From the NCBI RefSeq assembly GCF_038630985.1, contig NZ_CP152049.1:6034501-6098500 (forward strand): 64,000 bases of DNA, read 5' to 3'. Of the stretch, positions 27,330 through 37,236 are shown piece after piece. The DNA comes from Paenibacillus sp. FSL H8-0548. GTDB taxonomy: Bacteria > Bacillota > Bacilli > Paenibacillales > Paenibacillaceae. A program made the position numbers and the translations under genes. The notes below the pieces were generated by a model. That model made no database searches. It saw nothing but the letters and a program-made list of their open reading frames with translations, and was not told the origin of the DNA. The number at the start of each line of letters is the position of its first letter. Within the stretch, counting starts at the first letter, position 1.

Positions 27330-27965
27330 TTATACTGAAATCAGCTCGTACATTTGCCCATAGGCTCGGCCATCTGTGAAAAACAATCGAATATAGTCCT
27401 GTTTGCCAACCTCAATGGCTGGCAGAACATTTTTTCCCGCCGCGAACGGCGCAACGAAGGGATACTGCAAGCCGTCCTCTTTATTCGCAGGGTAACCGCC
27501 TTGCTTCTTCACATAGCAGAGTACATCCTTGGCGATCGGCACTTCTGGCGTAACCTGAATTTGAATCGTTTTGAGCTTTCGAAAAAAACCGCTCTTGTCA
27601 GAAATTGAATAATATATTTTAGCCTTGCCGGCACTGATTTCTATTCTGTTCTCACGATTCTGCTGAAGGATAAGCTGCGGGCCGCCGCTCCCTTCCAAGC
27701 AAGCATATACGGTGAAAATATATCGCCCGAAGCCCTCGATTCGGATATGATAGCCGTTGTTCGCTTTATATTCCGCCTTCGTGTACAGCTTCATATTTGC
27801 AGCGTTCTCACCGCTAATCTCCGCCTGCTCAGCAGATACCTTCCCAATATAGACCGCGTCTAAATCACGCGGCCAAATCCAGCGCAGCGTACAGCGGTCC
27901 TCCTCCATAGTACGGGTCAAGCCGCTGATCATAGGAGAAGCCGCCTCCGCATCCATAAAACGCAT
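27330..27965 (-). CDS. Beta-rich hypothetical protein of the tubulin/GTPase operon
   Basis: A 211-residue protein without signal peptide or membrane helix. Alternating hydrophobic pattern and frequent Tyr/Gly suggest two immunoglobulin-like or FN3-like beta sandwiches (for example HIRIEGFGRYIFTVYACLEG and KTIQIQVTPEVPIAKDVLCY in part). It is between the membrane vWA gene (22 bp) and the GTPase (14 bp), so it is made with them and probably acts as a binding module. I know no catalytic function. Confidence 0.65.
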   Translation of the reverse strand: MRFMDAEAASPMISGLTRTMEEDRCTLRWIWPRDLDAVYIGKVSAEQAEISGENAANMKLYTKAEYKANNGYHIRIEGFGRYIFTVYACLEGSGGPQLILQQNRENRIEISAGKAKIYYSISDKSGFFRKLKTIQIQVTPEVPIAKDVLCYVKKQGGYPANKEDGLQYPFVAPFAAGKNVLPAIEVGKQDYIRLFFTDGRAYGQMYELISV

Positions 27966-27987
27966 TTACATCCGCCTCCCGCATCGT

Positions 27988-29277
27988 TTAAAATCCATGG
28001 CTGCGGCTGTCCTTTGCCCGCCCGCTGAAGCCTGTAGAGGAAGGCTCAGCCTTCTTGCCACCGCTTCTTCCGCCACTGCGCGGCTTAAGGCTGCTGCTCT
28101 CTCTAACCGGTACAATAAGCGTAAATGCACCAATAATTGCCGCCAGTACAAGGATCGCTATAAAGCGAATGAAGCCATCTGAGAACGCATGCCCGGATAA
28201 TCCATATTCCAAAATAAATCCAGCCAGCAAGCCTGAGACGATGCCTCCAGCGCCAAAGCTTAGCGCAAGGAAACGATTGTCGAACATTAACCCCAGCGAT
28301 ACTCCAATAGCTGCACCGATAATGGCTAATGATAAAATCCGCAGCAGCGTGTAGAACGTACTATGCTCCATCACACCTGTACGGTCCGTTATGAGGGTCC
28401 GATTATCAAGCTTGTTGTATATATTTTGGAAGACGAGCGCTATTCCACCTGCTTCTGATACATCGTAATAGCTTCCTCCGGTAGAATCCGCGATTTGCTG
28501 AAGCAAAGCTGTGCCTCTAGCATCTACGACACTAAGGCCAACCGTATTGACGACTACCTGCTGTGCTTGATAGGCTTCAAGCTGCCGACTGATATTAGAT
28601 TCACTGAACCCATCGGACAGCAAAATAACCATCGTGCCGCGCTCTGCATATTTTTTGCTCTCAATCGTCTTCATCGTCTCCGCCAGCGCTAGGCTAAAAT
28701 TGGTTCCGCCATCCGTCGGCTCAAGCGCATCAATCGCCGCATTCACTTCATCCTTCTCAGCCTGCGACTTCACAGAAACGAAGGGCTGCAGCAATTCGGC
28801 TGTATTGCTGAAGACGACTACAGCCACTCGTTTATCGTCCTTCATGTTTTCAATCAGCTGCTTAGCAGCCGTATAGCGCTCGTTTTCCGGGTCTGTCTCC
28901 AGCATGCTCCCCGAGTTGTCTATGACGAGCACGATATCCTTTACCTGCTTGCTGCCGCCGAAATGCAGCCCGTAAAGAAGCTGCAGCAGCGCTCCAACCG
29001 CAAACAGCAGCACCAGTGTAGCTGGTACGAGCAGCTGCCACGATAAGCCTGTATAACGCGCTCGCCAGGAAGAACCGTTCAAACGAGGCGCAATCATCTC
29101 GGCAATCAAGCAGGACAGCCCGATGCAGAGCGCAAGAACGCCAAAGTAGAGACCTGCGACGACAAAGCGCGGCCAGCTCTCGAGCAGCGCGCCTAGTATA
29201 ATCTCGCCGATTGCGAACCCCACTGTACCGCCAATTAAGCTGAACAGCAGAAGCAGCCAATTTATTTTTCGTTGCAT
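27988..29277 (-). CDS. Polytopic membrane vWA-domain protein
   Basis: A 429-residue protein. Three N-terminal membrane helices (about 7-25, 38-60, 82-102) are followed by a von Willebrand A domain with a complete metal-ion (MIDAS) site: DNSGS (120-124), the conserved Thr in TDGGTNFS and Asp in ILLSDGFSE. Three more helices follow (~310-390) and a basic, glycine/serine-rich tail. The vWA domain has the organisation of adaptor vWA proteins that bind partners through Mg2+. It is the fourth gene of the operon; 59 bp separate it from the 800-aa gene upstream. Confidence 0.85.
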   Translation of the reverse strand: MQRKINWLLLLFSLIGGTVGFAIGEIILGALLESWPRFVVAGLYFGVLALCIGLSCLIAEMIAPRLNGSSWRARYTGLSWQLLVPATLVLLFAVGALLQLLYGLHFGGSKQVKDIVLVIDNSGSMLETDPENERYTAAKQLIENMKDDKRVAVVVFSNTAELLQPFVSVKSQAEKDEVNAAIDALEPTDGGTNFSLALAETMKTIESKKYAERGTMVILLSDGFSESNISRQLEAYQAQQVVVNTVGLSVVDARGTALLQQIADSTGGSYYDVSEAGGIALVFQNIYNKLDNRTLITDRTGVMEHSTFYTLLRILSLAIIGAAIGVSLGLMFDNRFLALSFGAGGIVSGLLAGFILEYGLSGHAFSDGFIRFIAILVLAAIIGAFTLIVPVRESSSLKPRSGGRSGGKKAEPSSTGFSGRAKDSRSHGF

Positions 29278-29336
29278 ATTGAAAGCATCCTTTCCGCACT
29301 TGCTAGTGGACCGCAGCTATTACCTAGTCATACCGG

Positions 29337-31739
29337 TCAGCGAAGCTTAGGCAGAAGGGAGGGATCAAGCGCGTGAAACTCGTACCCGTTCTGCATATAG
29401 GTTTCGTAATAGACTTTGCCGTTCCGATAGTACATTAAATCATCTAAATGAAAGCCGCCCATAAGGTTCAGCTTCTCAACCCCGCTGCTGCGCTTCTCAT
29501 GCACACAGCCGAGCTTATAGATGCGCGACGTTTCGTCCACGCCAAGAGCATAGCGAATAAACTCGCTTTCCCGATCTCCAAACAAATATTTCTCCTCATA
29601 ACGATGCTCATGTGTATAATCGAGCAGCCTTGTATGAATAACAGCATTTTCCTCCAGCATGCGGTAAAGCTTGTGGAACAGCTCGTCCCTCGATAATGCT
29701 TTGCGATTGCTGTAAGCAATCGATACGTTCGCCCGCAGCAGCAGCTCTTCCTCAAAGGTCTGAGCAAAGGGCTCAGCGGTCAAAATATGCTTGCGGCAAA
29801 TACTAATCAATCGCTCTACGAATGGGATATCTCCCTGCTCCAACAGCTGCCTAACGCTGCTCGCCAATGCGTTCTCAAAAAACGCCGCTGTGCCGCGCTT
29901 CTCCTCAAACTCCTTCATCACATTCTCGGTTACACGCTCATAATAATCGAAAATGTTCTGCCCGATATATTCATCTGCGACACGGATGCTTTGCAGCGCC
30001 GTCTCCTTAAGCTCATGCTCTAAACCAGCCATTTGCTCCACGCTAGCCTGATACGTCTCGTGCAGTCGATTCAGCTCACCAGCAAATCGTCGATACATCG
30101 CAAGCTCTGTCTCCAAACGCAGCAGATGCCACTTCAGTTGATAAACGGTGTCAAGAAATACTCGTATAAAGGAACGCAGGTTTTGCTTGTCCAGCAGCGG
30201 AAGCCGCTTGAATTTCAAATCCTCGACTCGCATTTCACGGGTTCGCTCAAGCTCCTCGCCCGCCAAATCAATTTCTCTAACCAAATCGCGCATACGAGCG
30301 CGAACAGCCTCCACCGTACTTCCAGACTCCTGCTGCTCGCCGCTCCATTCAGCTACCTGATAGAAGCTAATTTCCGGATGCTCCTTCAGCCTTTGACTAA
30401 CGGTGCGCTGCAGCTCCTCGGCCGCTTTCACAGCCCCCATGCGCTCTTCCGCTGCGCTAGTGAAATGCTTATGAAAGAAGGTGGCGCAGCTATCGCTGAA
30501 CAGTGCTTCCTCAGCCTCGCGCAGCGACATGCGCCGAATCTGTTCGAACTTGATCCCGCTTGTTAAGAGCCCCTGCATATCGACGAGCTGCTCCTCGCTT
30601 GGTACGATACCAGCCAATCTCGCCTCCATCGCCGGCGCATCAAGTCCGAAAAATGCCAGCTTCTCCTTGCTGCCGAGCTCAGGGCTGCTTTGCAGCCTCA
30701 GCTTCAATTGCTTGAAGAAGTGATAAAGCACCGTCAAAGCAATTGAATAGTTAGGACGCTTCACCTTGGCTAGTCCAGCAGAGACGAAGCCCTGCCTTCC
30801 AGATTCGGCCATCAAGCTGTTCTTGAAGGAGGAATTGTTGTAGCTTACCTCATTAGACTGCAGCTGCGCATCCTTCCTCTTCCTGTTTTTGAGCAGCAAA
30901 ATGTGGCAAATGATTTCATAATTATCCAGCATCCCGTTCTGAGTCGTCATTCCACGCTCGTTGCGGTCAGATAATACATAGACAAGATCAAACAACGGAG
31001 ACGAGTTGTGAATAACGGGGATCGCTAAACCGTCTCCTGTCACTTGCAGCTGCGCGGAGTACGAATAATCAGGCCGCTGCATGCCGTCCAGCTCACGCAA
31101 GAAGCTAATTCCAGCCGCGCTGCCATACCCGAACGTCTCCGCTTGCTCCCGTTCCTGAATTAATGCGTACATATCCATTTGCACCGATTTGAACAGCAGC
31201 AGAAAAATCGATTTGGCAAGCAGCGATATTTCAGGCACGAGCACGTTTAAAGGATCATCTACCCTCGTAATGACAGCTAGCTGAAGGCGATCGAAGGAGG
31301 CGTACAGACGTCCATAATCCGCTATTCTATCGCTAACCTGCCGCAATGCTCGGTTAAGCTGCACCAGATGGCTTCCTTCTTCATGGAAGGCTGCTCCGAT
31401 ATCCTTGCGCTTTGTTCGGCTGTCGCCTTGACCCGCAGTAACGCCAGCCAGTGAAACCCGCATAACCTTTTGAGAGGATTTAATACGCTTGCCTTCATCC
31501 TCCTTGGCGAGTGCTGCCGCTGTTTCTCCTGTGCATACATGAAAGTATACAACTCCGGCATTGTTATCCCATCTCTGCTCATTCGAGCGAATCATCGGGG
31601 CAATAGCTTCTTCTGCCTCATCGCCAATAAATAAAAAGACAGTTGGATAATAAATACTGCTCTGATCATCCTCAAGGCCGCTTAGCTTCTGTTCTGCGGC
31701 CGAATAATCGGCCGCGTATTGATCCAGCACTATTCTCAT
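29337..31739 (-). CDS. Large hypothetical partner of the tubulin-like protein
   Basis: An 800-residue soluble protein that I cannot place in a family. The first ~200 residues have a mixed alpha/beta pattern (PTVFLFIGDEAEEAIAPMI; LNVLVPEISLLAKSIFLLLF) that could be a degenerate vWA-like or Rossmann-like domain. The middle is long, charged and helical, with coiled-coil character around 430-620. The C-terminus is a small aromatic domain. The start is 2 bp after the tubulin-like stop, so it is translationally coupled to it and probably binds it. Confidence 0.65.
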   Translation of the reverse strand: MRIVLDQYAADYSAAEQKLSGLEDDQSSIYYPTVFLFIGDEAEEAIAPMIRSNEQRWDNNAGVVYFHVCTGETAAALAKEDEGKRIKSSQKVMRVSLAGVTAGQGDSRTKRKDIGAAFHEEGSHLVQLNRALRQVSDRIADYGRLYASFDRLQLAVITRVDDPLNVLVPEISLLAKSIFLLLFKSVQMDMYALIQEREQAETFGYGSAAGISFLRELDGMQRPDYSYSAQLQVTGDGLAIPVIHNSSPLFDLVYVLSDRNERGMTTQNGMLDNYEIICHILLLKNRKRKDAQLQSNEVSYNNSSFKNSLMAESGRQGFVSAGLAKVKRPNYSIALTVLYHFFKQLKLRLQSSPELGSKEKLAFFGLDAPAMEARLAGIVPSEEQLVDMQGLLTSGIKFEQIRRMSLREAEEALFSDSCATFFHKHFTSAAEERMGAVKAAEELQRTVSQRLKEHPEISFYQVAEWSGEQQESGSTVEAVRARMRDLVREIDLAGEELERTREMRVEDLKFKRLPLLDKQNLRSFIRVFLDTVYQLKWHLLRLETELAMYRRFAGELNRLHETYQASVEQMAGLEHELKETALQSIRVADEYIGQNIFDYYERVTENVMKEFEEKRGTAAFFENALASSVRQLLEQGDIPFVERLISICRKHILTAEPFAQTFEEELLLRANVSIAYSNRKALSRDELFHKLYRMLEENAVIHTRLLDYTHEHRYEEKYLFGDRESEFIRYALGVDETSRIYKLGCVHEKRSSGVEKLNLMGGFHLDDLMYYRNGKVYYETYMQNGYEFHALDPSLLPKLR

Positions 31740-31741
31740 AG

Positions 31742-34700
31742 CTATTTCAACTTTCTGCGAATTTCATTAAGCTTTGTCGTCATTTCCTTGTAGAAGCGAT
31801 GCATCTCCTCGCCATTTGCCAGCTCGACCTTCTCATATTCGAGACGCTCGCGCGCATCCAAGAAAATGCCGAACAGCTCCTCCAGCTTAGCCAGCAGCTG
31901 CGAGGTATCTTCCGTTGCTGTCATTTCCGTAACTCTGCGGCCAGCTTTGCGCATAAGCACGCTGCGGCTCTTCTCATCGAGCTGTCGGAAGCTCTCATAG
32001 ACCTCTTGCTCCACATAGTTGCTGCTCTTCATTAAATTAGCGAATGGCGGCCATGCTTCCTCTTCCGGGTCACGGTCATACACATAAAGAGCGCCCTTCT
32101 TGCAGATCGTATCGGTATATAGAGCCTCGATAAACTGATCGAAGCCTTTTCCCTCATCCTCATGCTGGTGCAGCAGCTGCTCAAGCTCGCTCGACTTAGC
32201 CGCTATGGCGTCGTATTTCGCTAATTCCTCACGAACAAGCCTTAGTTGCTCCGGTGAACGAATTAGATTTTCCTGCGCCAGCTCCTCATTGAAGCTTCCG
32301 AATATATCCTTCGTCGATTCGAGCTCCAGACCTTCCGAGAGCAGACGCTTCAATTCATTCAACGCTCGTTTAACCTCACCCAAATTCGGCTTTGCAGCAT
32401 CCAGCTGCATATTATATGGCTTTAATTCAGCCGCCAGCGAAAAAGGTTTCGTGAAACGAAGCTCATATCGGCTGCTCAAGTTATTGTTAATGTCCTTCTC
32501 CGCAATAATGCGATAGCCTTCGGCTTTAACAAACTCAGCACGTACTCTTGCGTTGTAGCTTTTCACTCGCGGATTAACGTACGTGTCGCCCCATGATTTC
32601 TCTGGAATTGGCGATGGCAGGAAGGTCCAATTGACTCGCTCGGTTTGTACCAAATGGCGTCCAATCCCTTCCTTATCCATGATCGTCCGCTCATAGCTTT
32701 CCTCATATACCTTCAGCGGCGTATAGACGAACAGAGGCACACCGTTTCTCGTATTCAGCCAGAAAATCCGATTTTTGACCTCACTTTCCTTAATGGTAAA
32801 GTGAGATTTGCCAATCGAGTTGTTTTGGTAGTTTCGAATACCGCGCAAAATGCTAGGCGCTTGAACCGGTACGGACACGAAGCCCCATGACGGCACATGC
32901 AAATTGCCCGAGCTATTGCTCAGATGGAATACAGGTACAGCCTCCTCGTCCAATTTGCTGGCGATATGGCGCTCGACAAACTTCTCGATCGATTCCTCGT
33001 TCCCGTATTTCATAACGAGAAACTCTTCCATCGACTTCGTAATCAGATCACCAAATTTATCGGTCAAAAATTCCGAGATGGAGCTGACAATATCGACCTC
33101 CTGCTCCTTCACCCACAGATTGGAATGGTCCAGCAGCTCCTGCGTAAAGTCGCGAATCAGGTCATCCCCGTCCTTCTTGTCCATCAAGCGGCTGATCACA
33201 TCGGAAATATCCGGTACGCCGACAATATTCCAATAGTAGGTTTTGTTTCCTTTGTGATCCGCTTGCTCATCGCCTTTGGTGAGAAGCTCGCCATTTTTGG
33301 CAAAAATCGAATTAAGCACATTTAGAATTTCCGTAAATACGTTGTAAATCCGATTATTTTCATTATTCAGCAGCGTATGCAAATCCTCATAAAACTCAAT
33401 CAATTGCTCCATGCGCTCGACATCGGCAAGCAGCCAGTACTCATTTATTTTTGCTTCAATATAGTTGTTTTTCTTCTTATCCTTGGACACGAACGCACTC
33501 TTCGCATCGCCCATCCGCTCCTCCGCTTGCTCTCTAGCCGCTTCAATCTCTCGTGGAAGACGTGTCAGATTCTCGCGAAGCGTCTCAATATAAGAGAGCA
33601 GCATCTTGAGCAGGCAGAAGCCCTTTTCCGTATAAAGGAGACGCGACACATAGAATGGTCCCTGCTCCGGATGAAGGAAGGTACGCCGAATTTGATCAGT
33701 AAATTGCCCAACGATTTCACCAGGAAGCTGTTTTTTGGCTTTGATGTATTCCTCTCGCGCACGTGCCAAGAAGTTTTGCTCCAGCTCGGTGTCCATGTTC
33801 ACTGCCTGCATCTTCACCACATTATTGTAGCTTAGGCGCTCACTGTTCTCGAAGCCTGGGAGCGGCTCCGGCACACGCGAATCGAACGTCTTCATCATCG
33901 TTTCGAGATCGATGCCCAGCTTGTGCGCGAACTTCTCCACGTCATCCTGACTCGGTGCCCTGTCGAACATTTTGTCCATTTTGTTGAAGAGACGGTACGC
34001 TAAGTAGGTTGTCATTTCCTCAATCGGCAGCACCGCCGAGGAAGCACCAATAATGTTATAGTCGTAGTTAGCCGGGTACATTTTGTTCATTTGAGCGATA
34101 TTCGTCCGAATATTGCTAATATAGTCATGAATGGCGAATTCCTCGCCCGACTGCTTCTCTTCACTCGAAATAAAGTTCGTAATGTTCTCCGCTGTTACGT
34201 TCATGCAGTAATCATAGGCATTTTCAAGCAGCTTGCCTTCCGCATTAGTAGCAGAAATAAGATGGCATAGGTTAAATGGCGGAAGCGGCGAATTAACGGA
34301 TAAAATATTGCCGTACTGCTGCTTGAAGCGCTCTCCCCTACCGTCCACATTCATCCAATAGTCCAGCTCCTTCAGAGCTGCATAGCCGTTTTTCTTAATG
34401 TACTCGCGCGTATGATCACTCAAGCTTTTGTTCGCAAGATTAATGTCCGGCGTAAACAAATAACCAAGCGTATTTACGCGGTCGATACCCGCAGCGCCAT
34501 GATCGCGCTCGATTATCCCTCTAACGATATAGGAAATATCAAGGAAGCAGCCGCTTCCTGTTCCGCCCGATAAACCCGTAAGCAGAAATACCATCAGCTT
34601 CTTATTCGTGCCGACAGACAGCGTCTTGATCTTCTTGTCAATGCTTTGCACGACCTGATTAATCTTCGTAAACAGCAGCAGCCGTCCTGCTTGACGCACG

Positions 34701-35131
34701 CCTGCCGCTCCGTTCATCCCATCGGTAATGCTAAGCTCCGGCGAGAGCCAGTCGGTAATGTACGGCTCCAAAATACTGCGGTTTTGCAGCAAGCCCCCAA
34801 CCTCGGCATTGGATAGCAGCACGAATTCATTAATCGGATCAAGACCGATGCCCTTATACTTTTTATTGCGATCCTGCTCGTTCGTTTCGAAGGCAAGAAA
34901 CTCCACGTTGCTTGGCTTCTCCATCTTCCTTTTGGAAACAGGATCCTCAGGCAGCTTAAAGCGCCGATTAATCTGATATTTCAAGCGCAGCAGCGCATCA
35001 ATCCCTGTACCGCCAAGTCCAATAATCAAAATCGGATTGTCAATGGTGTCTACCCGTATTTTCTCACTGACAATACCTCCGCCAAGCGATACATCAAGCT
35101 GCTGTATATGTTCTCTTACGATTGGTTTCAT
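31742..35131 (-). CDS. Tubulin/FtsZ-like GTPase of the Tubulin_2 type
   Basis: A 1129-residue protein. The N-terminus has a Rossmann-type nucleotide loop, IIGLGGTGIDALLRL (36-50), and the tubulin signature GGTGSG (189-194, within LTGLSGGTGSGCFLDIS). Together these identify the FtsZ/tubulin-superfamily GTPase core. After ~400 residues the rest is a long helical extension found in the large bacterial tubulin-like proteins. No membrane helix. GTP-dependent polymer formation is likely from family knowledge but not shown here. It is the second gene of the minus-strand operon, 25 bp after the secreted vWA gene. Confidence 0.9.
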   Translation of the reverse strand: MKPIVREHIQQLDVSLGGGIVSEKIRVDTIDNPILIIGLGGTGIDALLRLKYQINRRFKLPEDPVSKRKMEKPSNVEFLAFETNEQDRNKKYKGIGLDPINEFVLLSNAEVGGLLQNRSILEPYITDWLSPELSITDGMNGAAGVRQAGRLLLFTKINQVVQSIDKKIKTLSVGTNKKLMVFLLTGLSGGTGSGCFLDISYIVRGIIERDHGAAGIDRVNTLGYLFTPDINLANKSLSDHTREYIKKNGYAALKELDYWMNVDGRGERFKQQYGNILSVNSPLPPFNLCHLISATNAEGKLLENAYDYCMNVTAENITNFISSEEKQSGEEFAIHDYISNIRTNIAQMNKMYPANYDYNIIGASSAVLPIEEMTTYLAYRLFNKMDKMFDRAPSQDDVEKFAHKLGIDLETMMKTFDSRVPEPLPGFENSERLSYNNVVKMQAVNMDTELEQNFLARAREEYIKAKKQLPGEIVGQFTDQIRRTFLHPEQGPFYVSRLLYTEKGFCLLKMLLSYIETLRENLTRLPREIEAAREQAEERMGDAKSAFVSKDKKKNNYIEAKINEYWLLADVERMEQLIEFYEDLHTLLNNENNRIYNVFTEILNVLNSIFAKNGELLTKGDEQADHKGNKTYYWNIVGVPDISDVISRLMDKKDGDDLIRDFTQELLDHSNLWVKEQEVDIVSSISEFLTDKFGDLITKSMEEFLVMKYGNEESIEKFVERHIASKLDEEAVPVFHLSNSSGNLHVPSWGFVSVPVQAPSILRGIRNYQNNSIGKSHFTIKESEVKNRIFWLNTRNGVPLFVYTPLKVYEESYERTIMDKEGIGRHLVQTERVNWTFLPSPIPEKSWGDTYVNPRVKSYNARVRAEFVKAEGYRIIAEKDINNNLSSRYELRFTKPFSLAAELKPYNMQLDAAKPNLGEVKRALNELKRLLSEGLELESTKDIFGSFNEELAQENLIRSPEQLRLVREELAKYDAIAAKSSELEQLLHQHEDEGKGFDQFIEALYTDTICKKGALYVYDRDPEEEAWPPFANLMKSSNYVEQEVYESFRQLDEKSRSVLMRKAGRRVTEMTATEDTSQLLAKLEELFGIFLDARERLEYEKVELANGEEMHRFYKEMTTKLNEIRRKLK

Positions 35132-35156
35132 AAATTACTGCCTCCTGTGCTCTAAT

Positions 35157-36929
35157 TTATACGAGATATTCGATGAATATCGTTTTGTCCACTTGCTTCA
35201 GCGAAACCGTAATCCGGTCCCCGCTCTTCATTTCCAACTCACGAGCTGCATCGATGGCCCGTCCCGACTTCTCAACCGTGGCGGTAGACGCATTTTGCAG
35301 CACGATACGGTCATTGCTGCCTGGTTTAAAGATGACCTTCTCGGTTTCCTTCATTTCCGGCGCGAGCTGCAGCAGCTGGTGAAGCTGAAGCTTTCCCTTG
35401 AAGGCTGAGAGCTTCTTGTACTGCGGCGACGTTTTGTCGCCTGTATTTTCATCGCGAATTTCGATGATCAGCTGTCCGACAAAACCTCGATTCGCCTGCT
35501 TCATAATCCGCAGCACATAATAAGCTGCCGCCAGCAATACAATTAGCCCTACAGCACCTAAAATAACAGGAACGATTGGGAATGGCTTTGCCTCTTCGAG
35601 AGCTGGCTCAGCCGGTGTCGCCGCACCCGATTTGGCACTAATGGTTATGGCATCTGTTTCACGGAAGAAGCTTTTCTCCTCCGCCTTTACTCTTATCTCA
35701 TAGTCATGCTTCTCAGCAATTTTATATGTTCCTTCAAAATGGTCTCCCGCGTTTTCCATCGGGATCTCCTCTGTCGCGCCCGTATCCATATCTTTAACGA
35801 GTAAAACAGCATTCATGTTGCTGTACTGCGTGTTGTCCTCCAGCTTTTTGCCGCCGCTGACGAGGTATGAGGTGAATGACACCTTATCCCCCTTTGAATA
35901 GGTCGATGAAGCGAGCGGGTCCATCACGAGGCCCAAATCATAGTTGAAAACGAGATTAATATCGATTTTATCCCGATTCACGCCTTTCACCTGAAGCGTC
36001 CAATCTCCTTGTGACGGAGCAAGCAGCTTAAGCAAAGAATAGCTCTTTGACTTCGACAGCAGCACTTCATCGGAAGGGATCGGAATCTCGTTGCCCGACG
36101 GGTCAAGCAGCTTGGTCTCCACAGGCTGATCCGACATAATAGAAATATTCGCTTCGAGTACGTTCGAGTTGGGAACCGATATTTTCACATTCTGGTAGCT
36201 GCCGTCCGCTGTAAAGGAATCGACTGGCACAACGTTGAGCTCCAGATGGCTGGCAAAAATTTCACTCAGAATTTGCGGCAGATCATCTGCCGAATCGGTC
36301 GCAAACGACTTGCCGCCAGTCAAGCGCGATAACTCATCCAAAGCTGTTTCATTTAATTTCCCATTAGCGTTCAGCCCAATCGTATAGAGCGGAATGCCGC
36401 TGTCATTCGCTTCTTTAAGCGCCAGCTCCATATCTGCATCAGATTCGGCTTGTGTTCTACCGGAGCGTTTGTCAAAATCGTTATTGCCGTCTGCCAGCAA
36501 AATAATCATCGGCTCATGATCAGGATCAGCGCCGTCATTAAGAATTTGCACAGCCTCCTTGACGCCAACGGATATGTCCGTATAGGCACCGCGGTTTAAC
36601 TGGTCGATAAAGCTCTTTAGATTATCTTTATCTGCTGTCGACTGAATTTCAAGCAGCGCCTTCTCACGCTGAATCTGATCCGTATACGCAACGATGCCCA
36701 CCCGATCTCCCTTTGTCGGCAGCATGTCAATGAACATCTTCATCGCTTCATTCCCGATTTTTCCCGGATCACTGGTACTCATGGAGTTGCTTACATCCAG
36801 TACGAGCACTGCGTCGATTTGGGAAGCGCCTTGCGCCGCATGCACGGTAGAAAGGCCGCTGAGCGGGAGAAGCAATAAAGAGATCGAAAGCACGATGAGA
36901 TGACGCCTAAAGCGTTGAAATGGATTCAT
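35157..36929 (-). CDS. Secreted, membrane-anchored vWA protein (first gene of the system)
   Basis: A 590-residue protein. A signal peptide (~1-32, ending VHAA) leads to an extracellular vWA domain with MIDAS DVSNS (45-49) and IILLADGNNDFD. A beta-rich middle follows (~210-430). One membrane helix (~447-475, VPVILGAVGLIVLLAAAYYV) precedes a cytoplasmic beta domain of ~110 residues that resembles an FHA-like fold (GQLIIEIRDENTG; DRIVLQNAS; GDRITVSLKQ). The topology suits a receptor: metal-dependent binding outside, coupling inside. Ribosome site GAGGAG; it heads the seven-gene operon. Confidence 0.85.
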   Translation of the reverse strand: MNPFQRFRRHLIVLSISLLLLPLSGLSTVHAAQGASQIDAVLVLDVSNSMSTSDPGKIGNEAMKMFIDMLPTKGDRVGIVAYTDQIQREKALLEIQSTADKDNLKSFIDQLNRGAYTDISVGVKEAVQILNDGADPDHEPMIILLADGNNDFDKRSGRTQAESDADMELALKEANDSGIPLYTIGLNANGKLNETALDELSRLTGGKSFATDSADDLPQILSEIFASHLELNVVPVDSFTADGSYQNVKISVPNSNVLEANISIMSDQPVETKLLDPSGNEIPIPSDEVLLSKSKSYSLLKLLAPSQGDWTLQVKGVNRDKIDINLVFNYDLGLVMDPLASSTYSKGDKVSFTSYLVSGGKKLEDNTQYSNMNAVLLVKDMDTGATEEIPMENAGDHFEGTYKIAEKHDYEIRVKAEEKSFFRETDAITISAKSGAATPAEPALEEAKPFPIVPVILGAVGLIVLLAAAYYVLRIMKQANRGFVGQLIIEIRDENTGDKTSPQYKKLSAFKGKLQLHQLLQLAPEMKETEKVIFKPGSNDRIVLQNASTATVEKSGRAIDAARELEMKSGDRITVSLKQVDKTIFIEYLV

Positions 36930-37080
36930 ATTTGTACTCCTCTACATTGGGACAGCCTATATTGCCAAGCTAGTCCAATAGTCACGGTTAGTTTCTGTTG
37001 CTTTGAAAATGATATAATATAAAATGAGTATACCTGATAGATTTCCATAAATCACTATTACTGTAAGAGGGGAACAGCCT
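36930..37080. promoter_or_regulatory. Shared divergent promoter region of the tubulin/GTPase system
   Basis: A 151-bp spacer between the minus operon and the plus pair. On the plus strand TATAAT at about 37014-37019 could be a -10 box about 60 bp before the small gene; the -35 match is weak, which may mean an activator or another sigma factor. The minus-strand start has GAGGAG upstream. Confidence 0.45.
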
Positions 37081-37236
37081 ATGGTTACTTACGTATGTCT
37101 TGCGCTAATGTTTCTTTTTGTCTTAATCACAGCCCTTAGCTACCGTTCGAGAGTAAAACGCGCACCCTCTCCCGAACAATTGAACAAGCTTGTCTTCTCC
37201 ATTCTCAAAAGCGGCGGGCAGCGTGATCGCGAATGA
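37081..37236 (+). CDS. Small membrane protein, 51 aa, coupled to the next gene
   Basis: ATG 37081 follows AGAGGGGAACAG. The product begins MVTYVCLALMFLFVLITALS, a single membrane helix, followed by a basic cytoplasmic tail (YRSRVKRAPSPEQLNKLVF). Its TGA overlaps the ATG of the next gene (ATGATG at 37233), a classical translational coupling. It is too short for usual gene finders. It is divergent from the tubulin/GTPase operon and probably belongs to it. Confidence 0.75.
   Translation: MVTYVCLALMFLFVLITALSYRSRVKRAPSPEQLNKLVFSILKSGGQRDRE

Noticed and set aside
32897..33325. 142-codon plus-strand frame inside the tubulin-like gene
   Set aside because: Shadow of the 1129-codon gene, which has clear motifs and tight operon spacing.
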